Of a stretch of 64,000 nt of DNA, positions 25,781-34,746 are shown in pieces; the stretch's first letter is position 1, and the number at the start of each line of letters is the position of its first letter. The stretch is from Draconibacterium halophilum (GTDB lineage Bacteria; Bacteroidota; Bacteroidia; Bacteroidales; Prolixibacteraceae). The notes under the pieces were generated by a model. It ran no database searches. It saw only the letters and a program-made list of their open reading frames with translations, and was not told the origin of the DNA. Location of the stretch: positions 4,443,501 to 4,507,500 of the forward strand of contig NZ_CP048409.1 of assembly GCF_010448835.1 (NCBI RefSeq), written 5' to 3'. A program made the translations under genes and the position numbers.

Positions 25781-26101
25781 ATGAGTAAAATATTTGCGAT
25801 TACATCCTCAGGCAAAACAGAAAAGTCTTTTCTCGATCTTCGTTTTGGGAAATGTGAGTACATTGTACTTTTTGACGTTGATAAAAACCAGTATTCCATT
25901 GAGGAGAATCAGTTTATAGAAAAACCGCACAGTGGAATTAAATTAGTTGACTTTTTAAAAGAGCAGGGAGTTACTACTATTGTAACCGGCGAAGTAGGCC
26001 CGATGGTTAGCGAGCGTCTTGAAAAAGAAAAACTACAACTCGTGCTTTTACACGAAGAGCGCATCAGGGTTGACGAAATTATGGACCGAATAGGAGCCTA
26101 G
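25781..26101 (+). CDS. NifX/NifB-C-terminal-like (dinitrogenase Fe-Mo cofactor family) protein
   Basis: A 106-residue single-domain protein with the ribonuclease H-like fold of the dinitrogenase iron-molybdenum cofactor family, recognisable from the start (MSKIFAITSSGK), RFGKCEYIVLFD (21-32) and VVTGEVGPMVSERL-like TGEVGPMVSERL (about 70-81). Outside nitrogen fixation these small proteins occur widely in anaerobes and may carry iron-sulfur or molybdenum clusters. No nif genes are present in the window. Its stop codon directly abuts the stop of the convergent NTPase gene. Confidence 0.88.
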   Translation: MSKIFAITSSGKTEKSFLDLRFGKCEYIVLFDVDKNQYSIEENQFIEKPHSGIKLVDFLKEQGVTTIVTGEVGPMVSERLEKEKLQLVLLHEERIRVDEIMDRIGA

Positions 26102-26620
26102 TTAATATAATTCAGGGTTTAAAAACGGCACCAAAGCCAACTCAACAGCCTGTTTATAAAGGACAGTCCGGTTAATTTTATTCCCCGTTAAAAGCCCCAC
26201 TGCACCGCTTTTTTGTTTTGAGTTTTCCTGTTTGAACAAAATATCGTTGGCCTCGCCCAACTCATATCCATCGGCAATTAACTCTGCTACTTTGCGCGGC
26301 AGTTGAAAAGTGCTTGTGCGTGCCTTCCCCTTTTTTTCTCCTGATAAAATTACTATCCAGGCGAAAGCCTCAATCTCGTTGTTCGTTACTGAAAGGCCAC
26401 CTTCAATTCCCACCCAAAAGTCGGCATCATAAAATTCTTTGCGGGCATTTTCGGCACGGTTTATCGCACCTTTTAATGTTTCTTCATCACTTTTTGGCTG
26501 ATCGGGAACACCTGATTCTACCGAAACCCCCTGTACTTTTGCTTCATTGAAATAAGTACGAAATCCTAAATTGGTGGCATTTACTTTTACCGGATTTTTT
26601 GAGGCAACAACAATTTTCAT
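26102..26620 (-). CDS. Inosine/xanthosine triphosphatase (DUF84, YjjX family)
   Basis: A 172-residue protein with the N-terminal motif KIVVASKNPVKVNA (2-15), a SGVPDQPKSDEET block (about 40-52) and DFWVGIEGGL (about 68-77), all typical of the YjjX house-cleaning NTPase family, which removes deaminated purine triphosphates such as ITP and XTP. The ATG at 26620 begins the family sequence; the frame runs on upstream for 28 codons without similarity. It is divergent from the GNAT gene at 26690 and convergent with the NifX-like gene. Confidence 0.88.
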   Translation of the reverse strand: MKIVVASKNPVKVNATNLGFRTYFNEAKVQGVSVESGVPDQPKSDEETLKGAINRAENARKEFYDADFWVGIEGGLSVTNNEIEAFAWIVILSGEKKGKARTSTFQLPRKVAELIADGYELGEANDILFKQENSKQKSGAVGLLTGNKINRTVLYKQAVELALVPFLNPELY

Positions 26621-26689
26621 AAAAATAATTTTGGCGGAAATTAGTGATTTCTGTGGAATTATTAATTTCGCTGGTCTCAAACTTATAAC

Positions 26690-27136
26690 ATGGTAATACG
26701 ACAAGCAACTTTAAATGATCACAAAACTCTCGTAGATTTTCAGCTGGCAATGGCGCACGAAACTGAAGGCATTGAACTGCATCGGCCTACAGTTGAAAAA
26801 GGTGTTGCAGCGGTTTTAAACAACAGCACCAAGGGCAACTATTACGTTGCCGAAATAAACGGGCAGGTAGTAAGTTCGCTGTTAACTACTTTCGAGTGGA
26901 GCGACTGGCGCAATGGAACAATTTTGTGGATTCAATCGGTTTATGTGATGCCCGATTTTAGAAGAAAAGGAGTTTACCGCAGTATGTACGCCCACATAAA
27001 AGAGAAGGTGATGCAAACCGACGACCTTAACGGAATTCGACTTTACGCCGACAAAACAAACGCAGCAGCACAAAAAACTTACGAAAAACTGGGTATGAAC
27101 CAGGAACACTATGTAATGTTTGAATGGATGAAGTAG
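26690..27136 (+). CDS. GNAT-family N-acetyltransferase
   Basis: A 148-residue single GNAT domain. The acetyl-CoA binding region is RRKGVYRSMYAHI (about 87-99) after the strand WIQSVYVMPDFR. The C-terminal part (YEKLGMNQEHYVMFEW) is typical. No signal or membrane segment. The substrate (small molecule or protein N-terminus) cannot be predicted. It starts about 70 bp from the divergent NTPase gene and is followed 38 bp later by the AlbA_2 gene. Confidence 0.88.
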   Translation: MVIRQATLNDHKTLVDFQLAMAHETEGIELHRPTVEKGVAAVLNNSTKGNYYVAEINGQVVSSLLTTFEWSDWRNGTILWIQSVYVMPDFRRKGVYRSMYAHIKEKVMQTDDLNGIRLYADKTNAAAQKTYEKLGMNQEHYVMFEWMK

Positions 27137-27174
27137 GGATTCGCATTTCCTGAATAGTTAAAAAACAGAAACGC

Positions 27175-27837
27175 ATGAGCAGTTACATCTATAAACTTAT
27201 TGCAGAAGGAGAACATCAGCAGCAGGATTTTAAGTTTTGTATTAACGACTCGAAAAAAATTGCCCGATCGCTGGTGGCTTTTGCTAATACCGATGGCGGA
27301 CGTCTGCTCATTGGGGTAAAAGATAACGGCAAAATTGCCGGCATTAGCAGCGATGAAGAATTTTATATGATAGAAGCGGCAGCAAAAATCTACAGCAAAC
27401 CGCAAATTGATTTTACCACCCACCAATGGACAATTGAGGGTAAAACCGTTCTGAAAATCGAAATTGAAGCCAGCGATAAAAAACCATATTTTGCAAAAGA
27501 CGAAAACGGAAAATGGCTGGCTTATATACGACAGAAAGACGAAAACATACTGGCCCATAAAATACAAATTGAAATATGGAGAAAGGAAAAAAGTTCGAAA
27601 GGCGTTTATTTAACTTACTCCGACGACGAGCGTTTTCTTATCGACTACCTAAAAAATAATGAATCCATTACCTTCTCGAAATTCATAAGAAAGGCACGTT
27701 TATCGCGCAAAAAGGCAGAAGAAATCCTCAGTAACTTTGTACTTATCGACATTATTAAAATGCATACAACACTGGAAGGAACCTATTTTACACTAAACAC
27801 GGAATTCGATAAAGAAGAAATTGAAAAGTTCGGCTAA
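27175..27837 (+). CDS. AlbA_2/Schlafen-type putative DNA- or RNA-binding protein
   Basis: A 220-residue protein whose N-terminal half matches the AlbA_2 (Schlafen AAA_4) domain: QQQDFKF (about 15-21), RSLVAFANTDGGRLLIGV (about 31-48), then a PYFAKDENGKWLAYIR stretch. The C-terminal third looks like a winged-helix region (SKFIRKARLSRKKAEEIL). Such proteins are common in Bacteroidota and are usually annotated as ATP-binding or transcriptional regulators, with little direct evidence. The start ATG follows the GNAT gene by 38 bp, so they may be co-transcribed. Confidence 0.82.
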   Translation: MSSYIYKLIAEGEHQQQDFKFCINDSKKIARSLVAFANTDGGRLLIGVKDNGKIAGISSDEEFYMIEAAAKIYSKPQIDFTTHQWTIEGKTVLKIEIEASDKKPYFAKDENGKWLAYIRQKDENILAHKIQIEIWRKEKSSKGVYLTYSDDERFLIDYLKNNESITFSKFIRKARLSRKKAEEILSNFVLIDIIKMHTTLEGTYFTLNTEFDKEEIEKFG

Positions 27838-27928
27838 TTTTATGAAACTATTCACAGTTTTTTATTGTTAATTTAAAGCTCGATAGCCAAAATGCTATAC
27901 TTTTACACGTACAACTAAAAGAAGAAAC

Positions 27929-29083
27929 ATGTTACAAAGATTATTTTTTTTACTCGCTTTATGTGCCCTAAGCATTGGCACATTTGCGCAAGATGCATAT
28001 TTAAATGCCGAATCTGAAAATACAGATAAAATTTACCAGGCAGGTGAACCGTATGAGGTAAAAATGTATCCGCACAATTTTAAAACGGATAAACCCAAAA
28101 ACATTATTTTCCTTATTGGCGATGGTATGGGAGTAAGCCAGGTTTTCTCAGGAATTACAGCCAACCAGGGGCACCTTTTTATTGAAAACTGCCGTCACAT
28201 TGGTTTCTCAAAAACCCAATCTTCCGACGATTACATTACCGACTCGGCAGCCGGTGGAACAGCTTTAGCGTGTGGCGTAAAAACCTACAACGGAGCAATT
28301 GGTGTTAATGCCGATACTGTAAAAGTAAAATCAATACTCGAGGAAGCCGAAGACAAAGGACTGGCTACAGGACTGGTTTCAACATCGTCCATTACACACG
28401 CCACCCCGGCATCGTTTATTGCGCATCAATCCAGCCGGAATATGTACGAAGCCATAGCCGCAGATTTCCTGAATACGGATATTGATGTATTTATTGGCGG
28501 AGGAAATGACCATTTTACCAAACGCAAAGATGGTCGTAATTTGGCCAACGAATTAAAAGAAAAAGGCTACACGGTGGAAACCGATATTAACAAGATAGCC
28601 AAAGTTAAAAGTGGAAAACTTGCCGGACTAACCGCCGGTGTTCACAATGGCAGAATGGAGGAACGCGGCGAGATGTTGCCTGTTGCAACATCTGCGGCCC
28701 TCAACATTCTTGATAAAAACGACAAAGGCTTCTTTCTTATGATTGAAGGTTCGCAAATCGACTGGGGAGGCCATGCCAGCAGCACCGTTTACATCGTAGA
28801 AGACATGCTTGATTTTGACCAGACAGTGGGAAAAGCGCTGGAATTTGCTGCCAACGATGGCGAAACACTTGTATTGGTTACTGCCGATCACGAAACCGGT
28901 GGCATGGCATTAACCGGCGGCAACATAAGTACCGGCACGGTAAAAGCCGATTACGCTACAACCGGACACACTGCAGTTATGGTTCCGGTATTTGCGTATG
29001 GCCCGGGAGCTGAAGAATTTATGGGCATCATGGAAAATACCGATATTCACGATAAGATGAAAAAGCTACTACTTGGCAAATAG
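27929..29083 (+). CDS. Alkaline phosphatase (PhoA family), secreted
   Basis: A 384-residue protein with a signal peptide (cleavage near GTFAQDA, about residue 21) and the alkaline phosphatase fold. FLIGDGMGVSQV (about 62-73) provides a metal-binding Asp, and the nucleophile Ser is in TDSAAGGTALACG (about 100-112). Later metal ligands are in the LVTADHETGGMAL stretch (about 317-329). It hydrolyses phosphate monoesters in the periplasm or outside the cell. It is about 385 residues, near the shorter members of the family. No pho-box-like repeat was recognised upstream; a strong terminator follows. Confidence 0.93.
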   Translation: MLQRLFFLLALCALSIGTFAQDAYLNAESENTDKIYQAGEPYEVKMYPHNFKTDKPKNIIFLIGDGMGVSQVFSGITANQGHLFIENCRHIGFSKTQSSDDYITDSAAGGTALACGVKTYNGAIGVNADTVKVKSILEEAEDKGLATGLVSTSSITHATPASFIAHQSSRNMYEAIAADFLNTDIDVFIGGGNDHFTKRKDGRNLANELKEKGYTVETDINKIAKVKSGKLAGLTAGVHNGRMEERGEMLPVATSAALNILDKNDKGFFLMIEGSQIDWGGHASSTVYIVEDMLDFDQTVGKALEFAANDGETLVLVTADHETGGMALTGGNISTGTVKADYATTGHTAVMVPVFAYGPGAEEFMGIMENTDIHDKMKKLLLGK

Positions 29084-29106
29084 CAAAGACCTTATAGTTT
29101 ATCAAG

Positions 29107-29144
29107 CCGGCATTGACAAATCACTTTCAATGCCGGTTTTTTTT
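29107..29144 (+). terminator. Terminator of the alkaline phosphatase gene
   Basis: The stem CCGGCATTGA/TCAATGCCGG with a 10-nt loop is followed by eight T residues. Confidence 0.9.
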
Positions 29145-29191
29145 ATGATATATCAGCATTGTTTACTATTTTTCCACCCAAAACCATTCTT

Positions 29192-30139
29192 ATGAAAGAA
29201 GCATTGGAAGTTCTCGATAATGTCAGGCTCAATTTCTCTCCCACCGGCTTATTTGCACTTAATGTTACTATTGCATTTATAATGTTTGGTGTTGCCCTCG
29301 ACATTAAAATCGAGCATTTCAAACAACTTATAATGCGTCCCAAATCAGTTATTGTTGGTATTATCTCACAATTTATTCTTCTTCCTGCAGTAACATTTTT
29401 AATTGTTTTGCTAATAAATCCTACGCCAACAGTAGCACTCGGAATGTTGTTAATTGCATCGTGTCCGGGCGGGAATATTTCAAATTTTATGAGTGCACTG
29501 GCAAAAGGGAACCTTGCGTTATCGGTAAGTTTAACAGCCATTGCCACGCTTGCAGCCACTTTTATGACCCCCATAAACTTTGCACTGTGGGGCGACCTTT
29601 TTATCAATTTTTACAATAATAAAGGTGCGGGCGATTACCTTGTACCCATTAAAATCGATTTCTTCCAAATGGTACAAACCGTTGTAATTTTACTGGGCAT
29701 TCCGGTTATTGCCGGTTTGCTGATGGCTCAATATTTCCCGATGATCACGTATAAAATAAAAAAGCCAATTCGGAAAATATCAATCGTTATTTTTATCGGG
29801 TTTGTAATTGCCTTATTAAGTGCCAACTTCGAACATTTCAAAAATTTCGTTCACCTGGTATTTATTATCGTACTTATCCATAATGCACTGGCGCTTCTGA
29901 CAGGTTTTACTATCAGCAGTATATTTTGTTTGCCCCGAATTGATAAACGAACGATTACCATAGAAACCGGTATCCAGAATTCTGGTCTGGCGCTGGTACT
30001 CATGTTCAATCCAAAAATATTCCCTCCCGAACTGGAACTGGGCGGGATGACAATTATTGCTGCCTGGTGGGGTGTTTGGCATATTTTAAGCGGATTTGCG
30101 GTATCTTCGTTTATGGCACGTTTTAAATTAACCAGATAA
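29192..30139 (+). CDS. BASS-family bile acid:Na+ symporter-like transporter
   Basis: A 315-residue membrane protein with nine or ten hydrophobic helices. The family signature in the core domain is LIASCPGGNISNFMSALAKG (about 91-110), and the second crossover region is ETGIQNSGLALVLMF (about 260-274). Bacterial BASS proteins import organic anions with Na+; the substrate here is unknown and need not be a bile acid. The ATG at 29192 is preferred over a TTG at 29159 because the hydrophobic core begins soon after it. It is 15 bp upstream of the PlsC-like gene. Confidence 0.9.
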   Translation: MKEALEVLDNVRLNFSPTGLFALNVTIAFIMFGVALDIKIEHFKQLIMRPKSVIVGIISQFILLPAVTFLIVLLINPTPTVALGMLLIASCPGGNISNFMSALAKGNLALSVSLTAIATLAATFMTPINFALWGDLFINFYNNKGAGDYLVPIKIDFFQMVQTVVILLGIPVIAGLLMAQYFPMITYKIKKPIRKISIVIFIGFVIALLSANFEHFKNFVHLVFIIVLIHNALALLTGFTISSIFCLPRIDKRTITIETGIQNSGLALVLMFNPKIFPPELELGGMTIIAAWWGVWHILSGFAVSSFMARFKLTR

Positions 30140-30154
30140 ATAAATTGTTGAAAG

Positions 30155-31492
30155 ATGAAGTATGAAAAGTGGTCGTTGGGATACTGGCTTTTTAAGCAGT
30201 ATGTCCGTTTTGTCGACCGGATTATTCATCATAAAGTTATTTTAAACGGAGAAGCTCACATCCCGAAAAGCAAACCGATACTTTTTGCACCTAACCATCA
30301 AAATGCATTGAGCGACCCGATGGCTATTCTTTTACACACCCGTTTTCAGCCGGTGTGGCTGGCGCGCGCTGATATTTTTAAACCCGGCATTATTACTTTT
30401 CTATTACGTATTATGAAAATTATGCCTGTTTATCGTATGCGCGACGGAAAAGATCAGCTGGCAAAAAATGAAAAAACTTTTGCCGATTCAATTAAAGTAT
30501 TGGAGAACAATTGTGCGCTGGCGCTGTTCCCCGAGGCGGCTCACTCGGCAAAAAGGCAAATGTTATCGCACAAAAAGGCAGTTCCACGTATCGTTTTTCA
30601 GGCTGAAGAAAAAGCGGAGAACAACCTTGATATCCACATTGTGCCAACCGGAATCTATTACAGCAGTTACTGGAAATTCAACCGCAGCGTGCTGGTTAAT
30701 TTCGAGAAGCCAATACTGGTAAACGATTTCCTGCAAGCCTACCGGGAAAATCCAAGCACAGCCATATTGGCGCTGCGCGATGCACTGGAGAAAGCCATTG
30801 AGCCACTCACCCTAAACATTAAAAGCAAAGCGAATTATGAGAGTTTTGAGCTTATCCGATCGATTTACGGAAAAGCCTTTGCCCGAAAAACCGGCCAACA
30901 GAAAGATTTTATAAGTTGTTTTCAAAGCGATCAGCATCTGGTGAGAAAGCTGGATGAACTGGAAACGACCAACAACGAAAAAACCGATCAGATTTGTAAG
31001 GCTGCAAAAAGCTATGATGCAAATGTGCGAAAACATGGTTTGCGCTCCTGGTTGGTTGAAGAACCGGGGAGTAATTTCCTGAAACTTGGCCTGAATAAAC
31101 TCATCTTAGTGATCACTTTACCCTTTTTTGCTTTTGGCTTTGTGTTTAACGCCTTGCCGTTTTTTGCCATCGATATCGTTGTGCGAAAAAAAGTAAAAGA
31201 CTTTGCCTTCTGGAGTACGTTTTCGTTGGTTCTGGGATTTACCCTCTTCCCCATCGTATATTTACTCGAGCTTTGGGCCGTTTCAGCGTGGCTTCCTTTG
31301 TGGTGGCATAAACTGTTGTTTTTTGCCTCGCTCCCTTTTGCCGGAAAACTGGCATTTCGCTGGTACATTCTTTTGCTTAAAACAATTGGCCGGGGTCGGC
31401 TTTTCTTTTTGAAAAGTTTCAAAAAACAACAATGGCAAAAACTTAAAAATCAACAGGAACAACTTTTTGATGAACTCAATAAAATCAGTTAA
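30155..31492 (+). CDS. PlsC-like acyltransferase with C-terminal membrane helices
   Basis: A 445-residue protein. The N-terminal 230 residues form a glycerolipid acyltransferase domain with FAPNHQNALSDPMA (about 46-59, catalytic His and Asp), a RADIFKP block and ALFPEAAHS (about 124-132). The remainder holds a linker and three or four hydrophobic helices (about 320-420). Such fused proteins occur in Bacteroidota and are annotated as 1-acyl-glycerol-3-phosphate acyltransferases; the true acceptor is unknown. It starts 15 bp after the BASS gene and ends 11 bp before the AlkC-like gene, so the three are probably one transcript. Confidence 0.88.
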   Translation: MKYEKWSLGYWLFKQYVRFVDRIIHHKVILNGEAHIPKSKPILFAPNHQNALSDPMAILLHTRFQPVWLARADIFKPGIITFLLRIMKIMPVYRMRDGKDQLAKNEKTFADSIKVLENNCALALFPEAAHSAKRQMLSHKKAVPRIVFQAEEKAENNLDIHIVPTGIYYSSYWKFNRSVLVNFEKPILVNDFLQAYRENPSTAILALRDALEKAIEPLTLNIKSKANYESFELIRSIYGKAFARKTGQQKDFISCFQSDQHLVRKLDELETTNNEKTDQICKAAKSYDANVRKHGLRSWLVEEPGSNFLKLGLNKLILVITLPFFAFGFVFNALPFFAIDIVVRKKVKDFAFWSTFSLVLGFTLFPIVYLLELWAVSAWLPLWWHKLLFFASLPFAGKLAFRWYILLLKTIGRGRLFFLKSFKKQQWQKLKNQQEQLFDELNKIS

Positions 31493-31503
31493 AAACAACC
31501 AAC

Positions 31504-32586
31504 ATGGCCGAAAAACTAAAAGACACCCTGTTTCCAATAGCGAAAGTGCAACTTTTTGCAAGCGTTTTAAAAGAAGTTTATCCGGCTTTTCAGTCGGAAG
31601 AATTTGTTGCTGCAGTGTGCGACAAAAACTGGCCGGAGCGCGAGTTAAAAGAAAAAATGCGCCACACTACTTTGTGCCTGCACCGGTTTTTGCCCAATGA
31701 TTTTGAAAAGGCTGTTGAAATTCTGGTGGCCATTGTACCCAAAGTAACGGGTTTTGAGGCGATTGTTTTGCCCGATTATGTTGAAGTTTACGGACAAGAA
31801 CACTGGGATATTGCATTGCCCGCACTGGGCGAACTCACCAAATGCGGAAGCTCTGAATTTGGTATCAGGCCATTCTTAAACAACGATTTGGAAGGCGCCA
31901 TGAAATACATGCTTGCCTGGGCCGACAGCAACGATTTTAAAGTGAGACGCTTTGCCAGCGAAGGATGTCGTCCGCGCCTGCCCTGGGCATCAGGAGTGCC
32001 GGCGCTGAAAAAAAATCCGGCGCTGATTCTGCCAATTCTGGAGAAATTAAAAAACGACCCGGAAGAATTTGTGCGCAAAAGTGTGGCCAATAATCTGAAC
32101 GACATTTCGAAAGATCACCCGGAACTGGTGCTTGATATTTGCGAACGTTGGCAAGGCCATTCAAAAAACACCGACTGGATAATAAAACATGCCTGCCGCA
32201 CCCTGTTGAAACAAGGAAATAAACGAGCCATGCTGCTGTTTGGGTTTGCCAATCCGGAGTTAATGAAAGTGGAGGATTTTCAGCTTTCCAACAGTGTGCC
32301 AGCAATTGGCGATGATATTTCGTTTCGTTTCAAGCTAGTGCTAAATACCCAACAAAAACAAAAAGTACGTATCGAATACCTTGTTCACTTTGTAAAAGCC
32401 AGTGGCAAAACATCGCCAAAAGTTTTTCATATAAAAGAGGTGGAAATGAAACCGGGCTTGCATACAATCAGCAAAAAACATACATTTAAAAATATGTCGA
32501 CACGTAAACATTACCCCGGCGAACACACTTTCGAGATTGTAATAAACGGCGAAGTAAAAGCTTCTGCCCAACTTCAACTTAAGTAA
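31504..32586 (+). CDS. alkC: AlkC-type DNA-alkylation repair glycosylase
   Basis: A 360-residue protein made of HEAT-like helical repeats (about 1-250) followed by an all-beta, Ig-like domain (about 260-360, with RFKLVLNTQQKQKVRIEYLV). The central block RRFASEGCRPRLPWASG (about 147-163) is the hallmark of the AlkC/AlkD superfamily, which excises N3- and N7-alkylated purines without flipping the base. The Ig-like extension fits AlkC and not AlkD. It follows the acyltransferase gene by 11 bp and precedes a GNAT gene by 8 bp; no ada-like regulator is nearby. Confidence 0.88.
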   Translation: MAEKLKDTLFPIAKVQLFASVLKEVYPAFQSEEFVAAVCDKNWPERELKEKMRHTTLCLHRFLPNDFEKAVEILVAIVPKVTGFEAIVLPDYVEVYGQEHWDIALPALGELTKCGSSEFGIRPFLNNDLEGAMKYMLAWADSNDFKVRRFASEGCRPRLPWASGVPALKKNPALILPILEKLKNDPEEFVRKSVANNLNDISKDHPELVLDICERWQGHSKNTDWIIKHACRTLLKQGNKRAMLLFGFANPELMKVEDFQLSNSVPAIGDDISFRFKLVLNTQQKQKVRIEYLVHFVKASGKTSPKVFHIKEVEMKPGLHTISKKHTFKNMSTRKHYPGEHTFEIVINGEVKASAQLQLK

Positions 32587-32594
32587 TTTTACCT

Positions 32595-33038
32595 ATGGAT
32601 ATTAAAATCAGAAAAGCGACAGAAAAAGATTTTTCGGCAATATTTGGGCTCATAACCGAGTTGGCAGAATATGAAGAAAGCCTCGACCAGGTGAGTAACT
32701 CGCTGGAACAAATGTACGAGCAAAAGGACTACTTTAACTGTTATGTGGCCGAAACCGAAGAAAACGAGATTATTGGAATGGCACTTTACTATTTCTCCTA
32801 CTATACCTGGGTAGGAAAAACGTTGTACCTCGACGATCTTTACGTAAAAGAAGCCTGGCGCGGCAATGGACTGGGATCCCGTTTAATGGATAAAATGTTT
32901 GAAGTAGCAAAAGCCGAAAAGTGCAAACGCTTCCGTTTACAGGTGCTGAACTGGAATGAGCAGGCAATCAAACTGTATGAAAAAAGCGGATTTACAGTGG
33001 ATAAAACGTGGTATAATTGTGATTTTGAAGACTTATAA
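32595..33038 (+). CDS. GNAT-family N-acetyltransferase
   Basis: A 147-residue single GNAT domain. Strand beta-4 (GKTLYLDDLYVKEAWRG) leads into the acetyl-CoA loop RGNGLGSRLMDKM (about 92-104), and WNEQAIKLYEKSGF (about 121-134) is the typical C-terminal motif. It resembles diamine (spermidine/spermine-type) acetyltransferases, but this is not enough to assign a substrate. It is 8 bp downstream of the AlkC-like gene. Confidence 0.88.
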   Translation: MDIKIRKATEKDFSAIFGLITELAEYEESLDQVSNSLEQMYEQKDYFNCYVAETEENEIIGMALYYFSYYTWVGKTLYLDDLYVKEAWRGNGLGSRLMDKMFEVAKAEKCKRFRLQVLNWNEQAIKLYEKSGFTVDKTWYNCDFEDL

Positions 33039-33109
33039 AATTTCCGCCTGCTTTACATAAACATGGCACTATTCTTGTGTTTTCCCCACAAACATCAAAT
33101 TCTTCAGCC

Positions 33110-33379
33110 ATGAAAACAATTCAACAACTTATTGCCGGGGCACTGTTCATCTTATTTACTGCCTGCTCGGGAGTTCCGCTTACCATTAAAACTCCTGAAA
33201 ACAACGACACCTATAACGTTTCTTACCTGTTTGAATATGAAGGCTGCAAAGTGTATCGTTTCTACGATCAGGGCGAATACGTGTATTTTACCAATTGCAA
33301 AGGCGATGTTACCAGCTTTGGCGGCGATTCAACACAAACACGAATCGAGAATCATGTGCGGATTGTAAATCCGGAGTAA
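33110..33379 (+). CDS. Small lipoprotein (DUF4884-like)
   Basis: An 89-residue protein with a lipoprotein-type signal (MKTIQQLIAGALFILFTACS, Cys at 19) and a short beta-rich part with YLFEYEGCKVYRFYDQGEYV (about 40-59). From memory this resembles the DUF4884 family of small Bacteroidota lipoproteins, but the domain name could not be checked. The ATG at 33110 is chosen because it begins the signal; the frame extends upstream to a GTG at 33077. Function unknown; likely anchored to an outer or inner membrane leaflet. Confidence 0.75.
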   Translation: MKTIQQLIAGALFILFTACSGVPLTIKTPENNDTYNVSYLFEYEGCKVYRFYDQGEYVYFTNCKGDVTSFGGDSTQTRIENHVRIVNPE

Positions 33380-33552
33380 GGAGTGATGCCCGGGGAAATT
33401 ATTACCACATTAGAAATGCCCGTTTACGCTGCAGCGGCATTATCGCATGTATGTGGAACGCTGAAGTGAAAAACCCGGGCAGAACTCATAAGTTTTCCGT
33501 AATATTATAACACTTTTTGAATCACCCATTGGGGTAAGCAAATAGACGAATT

Positions 33553-34005
33553 ATGATTACAATACGAAAAGCCAAACAAGAAGATGCCGGAATTATAATG
33601 GAATGTATTAAAGGCCTTGCCGTTCATGTCGGTCAGGTGGAGATGGTTACTGCCACCGAGCAGGATATTCGCGATACGATTTTTGCCCCCGATACACACG
33701 TAAAGGTTTTTGTGGCGGAAAATGAAAAGCAGAAAGTTTGTGGTTTCACGCTTATTTTTAAATCGTTCTCAACATTTAAAGCTGTTGCCAATTACCATAT
33801 CGAAGACCTGTTTGTTTTTCCGGAGTACCGAAAACTGGGCATTGGCACCCTGCTTATGAACCACCTAAAAACCTATGCAAAAGGCAAAGGAGCAAAACTG
33901 GTTGACTGGTACGTAAACAATCGAAACCATAGTGCTATGGATTTTTACGACCGGATTGATGCCAAAAAACTCGATTACAAATCGATTTATTACATGGAGG
34001 TGTAA
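33553..34005 (+). CDS. GNAT-family N-acetyltransferase
   Basis: A 150-residue single GNAT domain with the pattern YHIEDLFVFPEYRKLGIGTLL (about 84-104) and NRNHSAMDFYDRIDAKKL near the end. The overall arrangement resembles diamine acetyltransferases. It is the third small GNAT gene within 8 kb, but not closely similar to the other two. The ATG at 33553 follows 173 bp of noncoding sequence. Confidence 0.88.
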   Translation: MITIRKAKQEDAGIIMECIKGLAVHVGQVEMVTATEQDIRDTIFAPDTHVKVFVAENEKQKVCGFTLIFKSFSTFKAVANYHIEDLFVFPEYRKLGIGTLLMNHLKTYAKGKGAKLVDWYVNNRNHSAMDFYDRIDAKKLDYKSIYYMEV

Positions 34006-34125
34006 AGCATATAACTTCAAATACCGGGTATACTCTTGTCATCCTTCCCAGGAAAACCACGTTGTTAAAATTCACAGGCTAAAGGCTTAATCAATATCAC
34101 CACAGGTTTTATACATCTTATCTTA

Positions 34126-34272
34126 TGTGTTTTACCTATTTCTAAATATTATTCAATTATTTCTCGATGTTATTTAGTTATAGATCAATGTTTTTAACGC
34201 TTATTTATATTTTAATAGCATCGTTTTAAATGTATATTAACTATTTTCTAATGTATTTTACCTATTTTTGAA
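34126..34272 (+). repeat. Three 21-bp operator-like direct repeats before the XRE-like gene
   Basis: The element TGT(A/G)TTTTACCTATTT(C/T)T(A/G)AA occurs at 34126-34146 and 34252-34272, with a related copy (TGTATATTAACTATTTTCTAA) at 34231-34251 that directly abuts the third. The last copy overlaps a -7 box (TATTTTTG, 34263-34270). Repeats placed on a promoter in front of a regulator gene suggest a protein-binding operator. Confidence 0.55.
34263..34270 (+). promoter_or_regulatory. -7 box TATTTTTG of the XRE-like gene
   Basis: It fits TAnnTTTG, lies 27 bp before the ATG at 34298, and is covered by the third 21-bp repeat. Confidence 0.5.
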
Positions 34273-34297
34273 GGCATATAAAATAGAAGCTATAGTT

Positions 34298-34633
34298 ATG
34301 GAGAAGAATTCTGTACTTCCGATTGTAAAAAGAGTGATGAAGAGCAAGCAAGTAACCGGTGCTGATATTGCCCGGGCACTAAATATGCACCCCACTTCAG
34401 TTAACGGGATGTTACATCGCCCTACAATGCAGGTGCACAAGCTTGCCGACCTAAGTCATTTCCTTCAATACAACTTCTTTCGGGAATTGGCCGAAAAACT
34501 CCCCTATGCGGAACCTGATTGTTCCGATCCTGAGCTGGCAAAAGAAAATAAAGACCTGAAAAACCGTGTAAAAGAGCTGGAACTCGAAGTAAATATACTG
34601 CGACAAACTATTCGTGAACTGGCTGGCAAGTAA
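34298..34633 (+). CDS. XRE-like helix-turn-helix protein with C-terminal coiled coil
   Basis: A 111-residue protein. The N-terminal half has a helix-turn-helix of the lambda-repressor/XRE type (VTGADIARALNMHPTSVNGM, about 19-38). The second half, after an acidic spacer, is a predicted coiled coil (LAKENKDLKNRVKELELEVN, about 79-98), which would mediate dimerisation. The ATG at 34298 matches the promoter box; ten more upstream codons are open but unlikely to be translated. Three repeats overlapping its promoter suggest it regulates itself. Targets are unknown. Confidence 0.82.
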   Translation: MEKNSVLPIVKRVMKSKQVTGADIARALNMHPTSVNGMLHRPTMQVHKLADLSHFLQYNFFRELAEKLPYAEPDCSDPELAKENKDLKNRVKELELEVNILRQTIRELAGK

Positions 34634-34746
34634 AAACAGCTGTTTGCTGTTAATCGTTTTTTCAATCTCACAGAAAAACCATTACATTTAATGCAATAAA
34701 AACCAAGCCGTTGAATACGCCAAATAATACGCGATTTTCACAAAAG

